From Deltaproteobacteria bacterium (GTDB lineage: Bacteria; Desulfobacterota; Desulfarculia; Adiutricales; Adiutricaceae), in the NCBI GenBank assembly GCA_031281735.1, contig JAITEZ010000245.1, positions 1-36,507 on the forward strand: 36,507 bases of DNA. Reading direction: 5' to 3'. The translations under genes and the position numbers were made by a program. Shown piece by piece: positions 20,313 to 29,159 of this stretch. Below the pieces are notes generated by a model that saw nothing but the letters and a program-made list of their open reading frames with translations, ran no database searches and had not been told where the DNA came from. How positions within the stretch are numbered: the stretch's first letter is position 1; every line of letters starts with the position of its first letter.

Positions 20313-22301
20313 GCAGCTCTCCGAAGGAGACGGCCGGACGCCTGGCACGGATACATGAGGGCCTGTCGCCCGGCGCCGGCGGATGACCCCGCCGGCCAGG
20401 GCGTGTCGTGATGATGCCGCCCGGGCGTTGGGCCCGTTTCGCCCGGCGCGTTGCCGCGCTTCGCGCGGCGCGGGATTCTGCATCCTGGCGTCAGCCAGGT
20501 CGCCCCGGGGCGGCCCTCGGCCGTCTCCGCCAGCGGGGCCCGGGCGGCATCCAGCAGGGCTCGCAAGCCTTGCCGCCCGGGTTGCCCTTGCCGGACCCCT
20601 TCTCTTCCGGGGGCGGGCAAGGCCCAGCTGGCCCCGGCGGCTCTTCCGGTAGCGGCGGGTCCCGCCGGGGCGGGTCCATGATCCGGCGGCCGGGCCTGCG
20701 GAACCGGCAAGGGGGGCCGCGTTCCCCTCCACTCATCCCGGAGGAGGCGAAAGCGCCGCCGCCCGCCTGACACGGGCTTTCGCGGCGGGCTTGCGGTCCG
20801 TCCCGCCGTTCCTGCCGGGACGGCATGCGGGACTCCGTACCCCAGCGGTATCCTGGCGGGAGCGTACTTGCTCGGGACGGCACCCTCCCCAGCGCCTGCT
20901 TTCAGGAAAGGCTCCCCGGGCGGTCGCCTGCGGGATCGTTTCACGGGGCGGCCCCCGAGGCTGGTTACCGGCCGCCTGCTCCCGGGACGGCCTGCCGGGC
21001 GATGTTCACGCGGATCCTGCCAGCGGGGCGATTTCCCGGGCGCGGCCTCCCCCGCCGCTTCTTGCGGGGCGGGGTCACAGGCCCGGGCCCTCCCGGGCTG
21101 CCCTTCAGGGGCTGACGGCCCTCCGGCCTGCAAGCGGCCCCGGTCCCGAGGCCGGCGGGAGGAATCCCGCTGGGGGGCCGGGGTGCCGCCGGCCTGTTTC
21201 GGATCCTTGCCGAGGAATCCGCCGGAGTCACGCCGAGCCGCGTACCGGGCGCGTCTCGGGGATCCCCCTGCGCCCTGTTGCTGCCTGCGGCGGATGAAAC
21301 ATGCAGTCTCGCAAGATATGGGCATATTTATCATTTATAGAATAATGAGCTTATGTCTGTATAGTTATAAGATTGATTGTTTTGACCTTCGGAGGCAGGG
21401 CTTCTGCAAAGACTGTCGTGATAACAAAACATGCCTGTTGAGATAAACGGTGATTTTCCTGCATTTTCAGAGTCAATATTAGTTTAAGATATTATTACTA
21501 AATAGTAATTTAAATTATTATTTCTAAACATGCCGCTATCCGATCATGGCAAGGAGGGGCAGAGAGAGAGGCAGGGTTCGGAGCACCGCCGCCTGGAAGG
21601 GTCTGGGCCTTCCCGGCACCTGGGCAGGCGCGAAGGTGCCTGGGGCAGGCGGGCGGTACAACGAATCCCGGCCCCGTAAGGCGGGGGAGGGAGCGCAGCG
21701 CCCCCCGGGCGATGCCGCAGGCCCGGCCCGCCGAATCCCCGCGGGGGGCGGAGCCGTGACCCGTCCCAGAGACGCCTCCGGTTCCCTCTGGCTGAGTTCC
21801 CCGCCGGAAGGCTCAGGGTGGGGGGAGGAGAGGGGAAGAGAGGAGAGGGGAAGAGAGGAGAGGGGAAGAGAGGAGAGGGGGCTTCCCGGAGCGCCGGCAC
21901 GCGCCTGGGGGATTCTGGGCCCGTCACAGCGGGCCTCGCCTTTCCATGGCAACACGGGAGGGTAGCCCGCAGGGGTCACGCCTGACCCCGGAAGCGGGGG
22001 CGGCCTCCGCAGGCGGCACTGGCTGGCGGCCCCTGCTGGCGGCCGCCGAGCCAAGGCTTGAGGATCCCGGCGCCGCCCGGGGGCTCGCACGGCAGCCTGA
22101 GGCCCTTGCCTAACGAGTTCCATAATCATTATCATGTCAGGCAGAAGGGGGTCAGGAGGTCGGCTTCCGGGCGGCCTCCGCGTTGGCCCCGAGGCTCCGG
22201 AAACATGGCCCTTAACTTGCAGCCGCTCTGCCCGTCAAGCCGAAGGACCGCGCCCGGGGATCCTCCCCGGTACGCCGGACTCGCGCGTCACGGGGAAAAG
22301 C
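20313..22301. other. 2-kb gene-free region before fliF, with an AT-rich island
   Basis: No gene is supported from 20313 to 21290. An AT-rich island at about 21297-21540 contains short inverted repeats such as ATTACT AAAT AGTAAT and the palindrome TAATTTAAATTA. It could be a regulatory region for the flagellar genes or the scar of a lost insertion. Its TTTAAGATA...ACTAAATA string resembles the AT-rich patch at 8810-8830. A polypurine repeat follows at 21820-21880. No sigma-54 or sigma-28 promoter was recognised before fliF. Confidence 0.45.
21820..21880 (+). repeat. Polypurine tract with a 15-bp tandem repeat
   Basis: AGGAGAGGGGAAGAG is repeated 3.7 times without a mismatch (21826-21880). The whole 61-nt stretch contains only purines on the plus strand. 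Such tracts are prone to copy-number change and can adopt triplex structures. Confidence 0.85.
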
Positions 22302-24074
22302 ATGGCCTTCAACCTGAGCGACCGGATCTCCCGCGGGAGGGAGCGCATAGCCTCCACCAGCCCCTCGAAGCTCGCCGTGGGGGGGCTCCTGCTCCTGGCC
22401 GCCACTGCGGCCTTCGTGTTCTTCCTGGTCTCCAACAACCGCGAGGAGTACGGGGTGCTCTACTCGGGGCTCTCCCCCGAGGACGCGGGGGCCATCACGG
22501 CCGAGCTCAAGAAGGACGGCGTCCCCTACCGGCTGGCCCAGGAGGGCTCGGCCATAGAGCTTCCTGCGGAGCGGGTCCAGGAGGCGCGGCTCGACCTGGC
22601 GGTCAAGGGGCTCCCCTCCCAGAGCGGGGTGGGCTTCGAGATCTTCGACGAGTCCCGGCTCGGGGTGACCGACATGGAGCAGAAGATCCGGCTCCAGAGG
22701 GCGGTCACGGGCGAGCTCGAGCGCACCATCATGCGTTTCCCCGAGGTCAAGGACGCCAGGATACACCTGACAGTGCCCCGCGAGACCCTCTTCATCGAGG
22801 ATCAGAAGGAGCCCACCGCCTCAGTGGTGCTCACCCTGATCCGCGGAGCCGAGCTCGACAAGCCCAAGCTTATGGGCATCGTCCATCTCATCACCTCCGC
22901 GGTGGACGGGCTCAGGGCCGAGAACGTCTCCGTCATCGACACCGAGGGGGGGCTCCTCTGGAGCAAGGACTCCAACAAGCCGGGGCTGCTGAACGAGGAG
23001 CAGCTCAAGCAGAAGAGGGCGTTCGAGCGGGATCTGCAGGCCCGCATCAACGCCATGCTGGAGAGGGTGCTCGGGCCCTACAAGGCCACCACCCAGGTCA
23101 ACGTCGAGCTGGATCTGAAGGAGGTCGTGACCTCCGAGGACATCTACGACCCGGAGCAGACGGCCGTCCGGTCCGAGCAGCGCATCCAGGAGAGGGAGAC
23201 CGGGCCGGGGCGTGCCAACGCCGGCATACCCAACGCCACCTACGAGCTGGGGACGGCCAACCGCCAGAACTCCGGGGACGAGGGCAACCAGGTGGTGTCG
23301 TCGCGCACCGAGGAGACCACCAACTACGAGGTCTCCAACACCAAGAGGAAGACGGTCGCGGCCTCGGGGGACCTCAAGAAGGTGTCCGTAGCGGTGCTGG
23401 TCGACGGGACCTTCGTCGAGAACGCGGCAGGGGAGCGGGTCTTCACCCCCGTGCCCCCCGAGATCCTGGCCCAGCTGGCCGAGGCGGTGAAGAACACCGT
23501 GGGTTTCGACGAGAGGAGAGGTGACACCGTGTCCGTGACCTGCCTGGAATTCTACCGCGAGGAGAGCGTCTCGGTATGGGCCCTCTTCCTCCTGGATCTC
23601 CTGAGGGAGTTCGGGAGGCCCCTCGTGAACCTCCTGCTCGTCATCCTCTTCTTCTTCTTCGTCGTGCGACCCATCCTCAACTGGCTCAAGAAGGAGGTGG
23701 AGCCCGTGGGCTCCGGGGCCGAGCAGGCGGTGCTCCCCGACTACCCCCTCTCCGGGGGCGGGGCCGGCGAGACCCTCCCTCTCCCGCTGCCGCCCAGGGA
23801 GGAGGCCGCCGCCGCGACGGCGGCCTCCTCGGAGGTGGCGGAGGCCGATTCCGCCGCGGAGGCCGCCCCGGAAGGGGAGTACGAGGCCGAGGAGGAGGCC
23901 CCGGACTACGGGGACGAGGAGCCGGAAGAGCCCGGCGAGCCGGGCAGGCTCGAGTACGGCAGGCTCTCGCGGGAGAACATCCTCCCGCTCGCCAGGGAGA
24001 ACATGGATCGCACCGTGGGGCTCCTGCGGCGCTGGATCGAGGAGAAGGCCCCGGAGGCCCGCGAGGAGAAGTAA
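22302..24074 (+). CDS. fliF: Flagellar MS-ring protein FliF
   Basis: FliF builds the MS ring of the flagellar basal body in the inner membrane, around the export gate. The true start is the ATG at 22302 (MAFNLSDR) with GGGGAAAA upstream, giving 590 residues; the ORF in the track begins 56 codons too early. Visible are the first membrane span (24-44), the ring-building region with YGVLYSGL, the RFPEVKDARIHLTVPR motif and the long periplasmic part. The second span lies at about 441-459, and a cytoplasmic C-terminus ends with the conserved LARENMDRTVGLLRRW helix that binds FliG. Between span two and that helix lies a strongly acidic Glu/Ala stretch, longer than usual. It is the first gene of the cluster; flgB, flgC and fliE, often upstream, are absent. 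Confidence 0.96.
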   Translation: MAFNLSDRISRGRERIASTSPSKLAVGGLLLLAATAAFVFFLVSNNREEYGVLYSGLSPEDAGAITAELKKDGVPYRLAQEGSAIELPAERVQEARLDLAVKGLPSQSGVGFEIFDESRLGVTDMEQKIRLQRAVTGELERTIMRFPEVKDARIHLTVPRETLFIEDQKEPTASVVLTLIRGAELDKPKLMGIVHLITSAVDGLRAENVSVIDTEGGLLWSKDSNKPGLLNEEQLKQKRAFERDLQARINAMLERVLGPYKATTQVNVELDLKEVVTSEDIYDPEQTAVRSEQRIQERETGPGRANAGIPNATYELGTANRQNSGDEGNQVVSSRTEETTNYEVSNTKRKTVAASGDLKKVSVAVLVDGTFVENAAGERVFTPVPPEILAQLAEAVKNTVGFDERRGDTVSVTCLEFYREESVSVWALFLLDLLREFGRPLVNLLLVILFFFFVVRPILNWLKKEVEPVGSGAEQAVLPDYPLSGGGAGETLPLPLPPREEAAAATAASSEVAEADSAAEAAPEGEYEAEEEAPDYGDEEPEEPGEPGRLEYGRLSRENILPLARENMDRTVGLLRRWIEEKAPEAREEK

Positions 24075-24077
24075 GCC

Positions 24078-25103
24078 ATGCCCCGCGAGGAGAACATGCC
24101 CGCCCAGACCCAGGGCGAACTCAAGGGACCCGACAAGGCCGCCATCTTCCTCCTGACGATGGGGGAGGAGTTCACGGCCGACGTCTTCAAGGAGCTTGAC
24201 GACATCGAGATCAAGGGCCTCGGCAAGGCCATGACCGGCATCCAGAACGTGACCCCCTCGCAGGTCCAGGACGTCCTGTGGGAGTTCTCGCTGGCCATGC
24301 AGGAGCCGGGTGACATCCGGGTCAGGGGCGACGACTTCTTCAAGAACACCATCGGCCGCGCCCTGGACGGGGAACGGGCGGACGGGCTCATCCAGGACGT
24401 GAACTCGCCGGTGCCCTTCTCCAACATCAAGAACATCGACGCCAAGGCACTGGGGAACTTCATACGCAACGAGCACCCCCAGACCATAGCCCTGGTGCTC
24501 GCCCATATCGACCCCGGCAAGGCCGCCGAGATAATCTCCGAGTTCCCCGAACCTCTCCAGCAGGACGTGATGCTCCGCATAGCCGACCTCGAGTCCGTGC
24601 CCATCAGCATCCTGGACGAGGTGGAGCAGGTGCTCCGCGAAGAGATAAAGGCCCAGGGGCCCGTGGGCGGCCGGCCGGCCGGCGGCTCGGGCACCGTGGC
24701 CGAGATCCTCAACCAGGTGGATCAGAGCACGGAGAACGCCATCCTGACCAGGCTGGAGGAGGAGCGCTCGGATCTGGCCAACGAGGTGAGGAAGCTCATG
24801 TTCGTGTTCGAGGACCTCATCAGCGTGGACGACCGGAGCATCCGGACGATACTCAAGGAGGTCAACAACGACGAGCTCACCCTCTCGCTCAAGGCGGCCT
24901 CCCCCGCCATGCAGGAGAAGATCTTCTCCAACCTCTCCGAGCGCGCCGCCGACATGATCCGCGAGGATCTCGAGGCCATGGGGCCCACCAGGCTCGCGGA
25001 CGTGGAGAAGGCGCAGCAGGCCATCCTCCGCGCCGCCAAGAAGCTCGAGGCCGAGGGCAAGATTGTCATAGGCAAGGGCGACGGAGGCGACCAGTTTGTC
25101 TAG
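24078..25103 (+). CDS. fliG: Flagellar motor switch protein FliG
   Basis: FliG sits on the cytoplasmic face of the MS ring and converts stator movement into rotation. The 341-residue protein has the N-terminal FliF-binding domain (GPDKAAIFLLTMGEE), the conserved EHPQTIALVLAHI motif of the middle domain (132-144) and the C-terminal torque domain with its charged helix (LMFVFEDLISVDDRSIR). The start follows the fliF stop by 3 nt with GAGGAGAAG upstream; an internal ATG at codon 7 also has a GAGGAG site. Its end overlaps the likely fliH start. Length and motifs are ordinary. Confidence 0.97.
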   Translation: MPREENMPAQTQGELKGPDKAAIFLLTMGEEFTADVFKELDDIEIKGLGKAMTGIQNVTPSQVQDVLWEFSLAMQEPGDIRVRGDDFFKNTIGRALDGERADGLIQDVNSPVPFSNIKNIDAKALGNFIRNEHPQTIALVLAHIDPGKAAEIISEFPEPLQQDVMLRIADLESVPISILDEVEQVLREEIKAQGPVGGRPAGGSGTVAEILNQVDQSTENAILTRLEEERSDLANEVRKLMFVFEDLISVDDRSIRTILKEVNNDELTLSLKAASPAMQEKIFSNLSERAADMIREDLEAMGPTRLADVEKAQQAILRAAKKLEAEGKIVIGKGDGGDQFV

Positions 25104-27090
25104 CGCGGGACAGGGCCCCGCCTCCACCGCGCCCGGGCCTGCCGGAGGCGGCGCCCCGGGCGAACCTACGGCCGGAGGCGTTACGGGCGGCCTGCCGGGG
25201 GAGCCTGCGGCCGGAGGCGATCCGGGCGGCCCGCCGGCGGATCCGGCGGCCGGAGGCGCCGCAGGAGGCGATCCGGGCGGCCCGCCGGGGGAGCCCGCAG
25301 CTGGGGATCCTGCCGGAGGACGGGCGGCCCGTCCGGGGCGGGATCCCGCGGGCAGCCTCGCCGGAGGCGGTGCTGCCGACGGCCATGCGTCGGATCCCGG
25401 GCCTTTCGGGCCGGAGCCCGGACCTTCCCCCTCCGGGGCCGGGCGCCGGGTGGGCCCGGGGCACGACTGGGGGCCGCCCCCGCCCGCCCGCGACGGCCCT
25501 CCTTCCGTCGGCGAATGGGACGCCCCCGCCTTCGACCAGGGAGGGGCCGGACCCATGGACGACGTCCCCAGGGATCCCGCCTTCGAGGAATTCAAGGACG
25601 AGGGCCGGACCCTTTCCGAGCTCCTGGCGGAGACGCCCTCGCTCGGCTACCTCTTCACCCCCTTCGATCCGGGCCGCCCCGAGAGCCGCCCCTACGAGTC
25701 CATGCTGCCGGACGTCCAGGTGCAGGAGTTCCCCTTCGAAGATCTGGACGCGCGGGACTCCGCCATCATCCACACCCTCGAGCGCGCCGAGAAGAAGGCC
25801 AGGCAGATAGTGGACGAGGCCGACGGCCAGGCCAGGGCCATCATGGAGGATGTCCGCGCCAAGGCCGGCGGGCTGGACGCCGATCTCAAGGCCCGGGCCC
25901 GCGCGGACGCGGAGGAGATACTGGCCGAGGCCTCGGCCAAGGCGAACGTCATCCTCGCCGACGCGGCGGCCAGGGAGGCGGAGCTCGCCGAGTCGCGGGC
26001 GGCCCTCGAGTCCCTGAAGGAGCAGACCCGCGCCGTCTCGGAGGAGCTGGCCACCGGCAGGGAGGAGAACCGGAAGCGGGAGGAGGAGCTCCAGGCGCTG
26101 AAGGCCGACTTCGAGAGGGAGAGGGCCGATTGGGTGGCCGCCAGGGACAGTGATCTGGGCGAGCTCCGGCGCAGGGCCGAGGAGGAGGGCCGCGCCCTCG
26201 GCCAGGCGAAGGGCGAGGACGAGGGCAGGAAGAAGGCCTACGAGGAGTCGGACGCGAGACTGAGGCCGCTTCCCGCGATCCTCGAGCGGATAGGCTCCCT
26301 CTACCAGGATCTCTGGCGCGAGAACTCCCCCCAGATGGTGGAGCTAGCGGTGGAGGCGGCCGAGGCGGTGCTGAACGTCCGCCTGGAGGACGGGAGGGGC
26401 CTCGCCGCCGGGGCCTTCGAGGCGGCCGTGGGGTATCTCCAGCACGCCCACGAGGCGACCTTCAAGGTGCGCCCCGAGGATCTGGGGGAACTCGAGGGGG
26501 CCCTGCGGCGCCTTCGCGGCAACCTGCCGGGCCTCCTGAACATCAGCTTCCTCCCCGACCCCTCCCTGGGGCCCGGGGACGTCCTGATGGAGTCCGATGC
26601 CGGCAGGCTGGACGCCACCGTGGCCACCCGCCGCGAGAACGTCATCTCGGCCCTCCGCGGCGCCATCAGGAACGGCGTGCCCGGCGAGCTGCCGGGCCCG
26701 CCCCCCCTTGCCGGGGAGGAGATAGAGCTGGCGGCTGCCGGGCCCGCCGCCGCGCCTGGGCCCGCGCCGGAGCCCGCCACCGGGCGGGGGCCGGGGCCGG
26801 GGGATCCCGGCGGGACGGCATCGGAGGCCTCCCCGCCGGCCGAGCCCGCAGGTGGCGCGATCGGCCCCCCCCCTCCCGCGGCGGCGGGCGCGCCTGCCCC
26901 CCCTCCGGCGGCCGGTCTGGAAGGGGATCCGCGACCGGTCCCCGCCCCCGCCGTTGCGGCGGGCGAGCCCGATCCGGGGGCGGGCGCGGCGGACGCCGGC
27001 CGGCAGGGGCTTCCCCCATCCGGCCCCGCGGACGATCCGGCGGCGGCCGGGGCGGCGCCTTCCCCCGGCGGGGCGCCAGAGGTTTCATGA
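25096..27090 (+). CDS. fliH: Flagellar assembly protein FliH, unusually long
   Basis: FliH binds and restrains the export ATPase FliI and links it to the C ring. The FliH core lies at about residues 200-530: a long coiled coil (HTLERAEKKARQIVDEAD onward) and the V-ATPase E-subunit-like end (LPDPSLGPGDVLMES ... RLDATVATR). The frame opens with TTG at 25096, eight bases after GGAGG and overlapping the fliG stop. A second candidate is ATG 25555 with GGAGGGG upstream, giving 512 residues. The extra ~150 N-terminal residues are Gly/Pro/Ala repeats of the GEPAAGGDPGGPP type, and the C-terminus has a ~110-residue Pro/Ala-rich tail. FliH is usually about 250-300 residues, so both additions are abnormal. 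FliI and FliJ do not follow. Confidence 0.88.
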   Translation: MSSAGQGPASTAPGPAGGGAPGEPTAGGVTGGLPGEPAAGGDPGGPPADPAAGGAAGGDPGGPPGEPAAGDPAGGRAARPGRDPAGSLAGGGAADGHASDPGPFGPEPGPSPSGAGRRVGPGHDWGPPPPARDGPPSVGEWDAPAFDQGGAGPMDDVPRDPAFEEFKDEGRTLSELLAETPSLGYLFTPFDPGRPESRPYESMLPDVQVQEFPFEDLDARDSAIIHTLERAEKKARQIVDEADGQARAIMEDVRAKAGGLDADLKARARADAEEILAEASAKANVILADAAAREAELAESRAALESLKEQTRAVSEELATGREENRKREEELQALKADFERERADWVAARDSDLGELRRRAEEEGRALGQAKGEDEGRKKAYEESDARLRPLPAILERIGSLYQDLWRENSPQMVELAVEAAEAVLNVRLEDGRGLAAGAFEAAVGYLQHAHEATFKVRPEDLGELEGALRRLRGNLPGLLNISFLPDPSLGPGDVLMESDAGRLDATVATRRENVISALRGAIRNGVPGELPGPPPLAGEEIELAAAGPAAAPGPAPEPATGRGPGPGDPGGTASEASPPAEPAGGAIGPPPPAAAGAPAPPPAAGLEGDPRPVPAPAVAAGEPDPGAGAADAGRQGLPPSGPADDPAAAGAAPSPGGAPEVS

Positions 27091-27761
27091 TTCCCGATCC
27101 GGATCTCAATATCTGGGAGCACTCCAGCGTTCTCGCCGGACTGCTGAGGCGGAGGGCGCGGGATCTGGGGCCCGAGATGGACTGCGCGGCCCAGGCGGCG
27201 GAGATCCTGGGATCCCTGGGGCTCCCGCCCGGCTCGGGGCTGGTCGACATGGGGTGCGGCGCGGGGCATTTCATCCACTCCCTCCGGCGGCGGGGCATCC
27301 CACTGGACTACCGGGGCCTCGACTCGAGCGCCACGGCCATCTCCATAGGCAGGGAAGCCTACCGGGAGCTCTCCCTCTGTCCCGACCGCCTGATCCTCGC
27401 CTCCATGGAGGACTTCCGGGGGACGGGGGCGGATTCGGCGCTCTTCATGAACGTGCTCTCCTTCTGCCCGGACTTCCGCCGCCCCCTCGACCGGGCGGCG
27501 GCCTGCGGGGCCCGGGTCATCCTCGTGAGGGACAACTTCGGGCCGGAGACGGTCGTGACCTGGGGGGAGGATGGCTATCTGGACGAAGGCTGGAACCACC
27601 TCAAGGGCTACTGGAACCGCTGGTCCTGCCGGGAGATGGAGGGCTTCCTCGGCTCGCTGGGCTTCGCCTGCGAGTTCATCGAGGATCGACGCACCGGCGG
27701 CCGCCCCGAGCCCGTGGTGGACAGGCCGTACTACTGGCGGTTCCTGCTGGCGAGGAGATGA
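27087..27761 (+). CDS. Class I SAM-dependent methyltransferase in the flagellar operon
   Basis: The 224-residue protein carries the S-adenosylmethionine-binding motif I, LVDMGCGAGHF (52-62), and a motif II region YRGLDSSATAI. Its start overlaps the fliH stop (ATGA), so it is translationally coupled to fliH. The substrate cannot be read from sequence. The position, where fliI would be expected, suggests a target connected with the flagellum, but small-molecule methylation is equally possible. The C-terminal half, rich in Trp and Tyr (GYWNRWSCREMEGFL), was not recognised as a named family. No frameshift or missing motif is seen. Confidence 0.8.
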   Translation: MIPDPDLNIWEHSSVLAGLLRRRARDLGPEMDCAAQAAEILGSLGLPPGSGLVDMGCGAGHFIHSLRRRGIPLDYRGLDSSATAISIGREAYRELSLCPDRLILASMEDFRGTGADSALFMNVLSFCPDFRRPLDRAAACGARVILVRDNFGPETVVTWGEDGYLDEGWNHLKGYWNRWSCREMEGFLGSLGFACEFIEDRRTGGRPEPVVDRPYYWRFLLARR

Positions 27762-28349
27762 CGCACGGGGCCGTCCGGGCCGCGTCAGCCCCCCGCTGCG
27801 GCGACGCGGTCAGTACCGGCCTCTTCGGCAGCCGCCCGCGTCCGGGCCCGGCCGCGTGCCAGAGGGAGGGGGAGGCTCCGGCGGCGCCCCCCAGGCTCGC
27901 GGGAGTCCGGAGTTCCTCGGGAGCCGGAAGTGGTTCCCCGGGGACGTCCGCGGCCCCGCGCCCCGGCTGTCTCGTCTGCGCGCCGCGCCCCGCGCGGGGG
28001 CCGGGGCGTTCCCGGGGCAGCTGGGCGATGCTTCCCGGGGTGACCGTAACGGCCGGCTGATCCGGAGGCCGGCGGCGGGAGGGTTGCACCCTGACTGATA
28101 AGCGCATCCCCGTCGCACCCGTGTCCTGTCGAGCCTGCCCTTCTCCTCCTGCCAGCCCGCCCGCGCGCGGGCAGCCGGCCCCCGCCCCGCCCGTGCGCGC
28201 GGTCGTTTCGGCAGGGCGGGTCTTTCATACCGGGCATGTCGTGGACGGCTCCGCCTCCCGGGTGCAGCCGGCGGTCCCCGGGCCGGATGAACTGCGGGCT
28301 CCGGGGAAGGGCCGGCCGATTAGCATGCGCGGCCAGCCTTCGGCCCTTG
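27762..28349. other. Gene-free gap between the flagellar and envelope operons
   Basis: I see no supported gene or clear terminator here. The open frames on both strands look like products of high GC content. Confidence 0.5.
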
Positions 28350-28379
28350 TTGAGTTCAGGGCCCATAATGGGGTATGAT
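28350..28379 (+). promoter_or_regulatory. Likely promoter of the envelope operon
   Basis: TTGAGT (28350-28355) and TATGAT (28374-28379) are separated by 18 bp in a locally AT-rich patch. They lie about 175 nt before the first gene of the operon. It is a reasonable sigma-70-type promoter by position and composition. Confidence 0.5.
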
Positions 28380-28555
28380 AATAAGGTTATAGCCATCCAA
28401 TGCCCGGAGTTGCCGGAAGTGCCGGATCCCCGGCGTCCCGTAGCGTCAACCCCCCGGGATCACCAGCTCCCCGGCCCCTCCCCCACCTTTGTAGGCACCC
28501 CGGCGCCCCCAGGCACGCCAGAGGGCGTCCCCAAGCACGCCAGAAGGAGACGGTC

Positions 28556-29155
28556 ATGAGACCGCGCCACATAGCGCTAGCCCTGGCGCTGGCCTTCCTG
28601 TCCGCGGCCTGCGCCTCCGGGCCTTTCGATCCAGGAAGGCTCGAGGACATGAAACGCCGCAGCGAGTACACGGATCTGGCCGCGGCCTGTCTCTCCCACG
28701 ATGAGATCTGGTTCTTCAACGAGGCGGGGGAGAGCCTCCGCATCGACGCTCTCAACGTCACCCCCGAGCTCCTGGCCGCCGCGCGGGCTCGCTGGTCCGG
28801 CGACCGCACCTTCACGGATACCCTCGCCCGCTGGCTCCCCAAGGGCGAGGGGCGCTTGGTCCTCCTGGGCCTCTTCAACAGGAGGTTCAAGAAGGACGAC
28901 TTCCTCAAGACCGGGAGCTACCGGGCGCGGCTCGTGCTCCCGGACGGCAGGGGGATAGATCACGACTTCGCCGAGGAGGCCCAGGCGCGGTTCCTAGCCG
29001 ACTACTTCCCGGCATTCAACCACTGGGCCAAGGTCTTCGCGCTCCACTTCCCGGCCGACCCCGCCGCCCCCGCCTCGCTCGAGGTCCGCTGGCCCTCCGG
29101 CGACAGGACCCTCCCCCTCAAGCGTCCCGCCGGGGCCCCGGCCCCGGCTTCCTGA
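28556..29155 (+). CDS. Probable small lipoprotein, first gene of the envelope operon
   Basis: The 199-residue protein begins with a signal peptide (RPRHIALALALAFLSAAC). Cys19 is the likely lipid attachment site, although the residues before it (Ser-Ala-Ala) are not the standard lipobox, so ordinary secretion is possible. The start at 28556 is set by AAGGAGA 5 nt upstream; the track's ORF starts 52 codons too early. The mature part contains DEIWFFNEAGE and a basic RRFKKDDFL stretch and is not a family I recognise. The YkuD-type gene starts 4 nt after its stop, so it is very likely co-expressed with the peptidoglycan enzymes downstream and may be an accessory factor for them. That role is inferred from context only. 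Confidence 0.7.
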   Translation: MRPRHIALALALAFLSAACASGPFDPGRLEDMKRRSEYTDLAAACLSHDEIWFFNEAGESLRIDALNVTPELLAAARARWSGDRTFTDTLARWLPKGEGRLVLLGLFNRRFKKDDFLKTGSYRARLVLPDGRGIDHDFAEEAQARFLADYFPAFNHWAKVFALHFPADPAAPASLEVRWPSGDRTLPLKRPAGAPAPAS

Positions 29156-29159
29156 CCAG

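Noticed and set aside
21546-21965. Plus-strand ORF with a GREER repeat
   Set aside because: The peptide repeat is just the 15-bp polypurine repeat translated; no ribosome binding site or conserved sequence is seen.
22000-22301. Sigma-54 or sigma-28 promoter for fliF
   Set aside because: TGGC and GC-rich elements occur, but no pair with correct sequence and spacing was found.
22821-25595. 924-codon minus-strand ORF across fliF and fliG
   Set aside because: It is antisense to two clear flagellar genes, is of low complexity and shows no motif.
27676-28396. ORFs on both strands between the methyltransferase and lipoprotein genes
   Set aside because: They overlap each other, are rich in Arg/Gly/Pro and show no recognisable motif.
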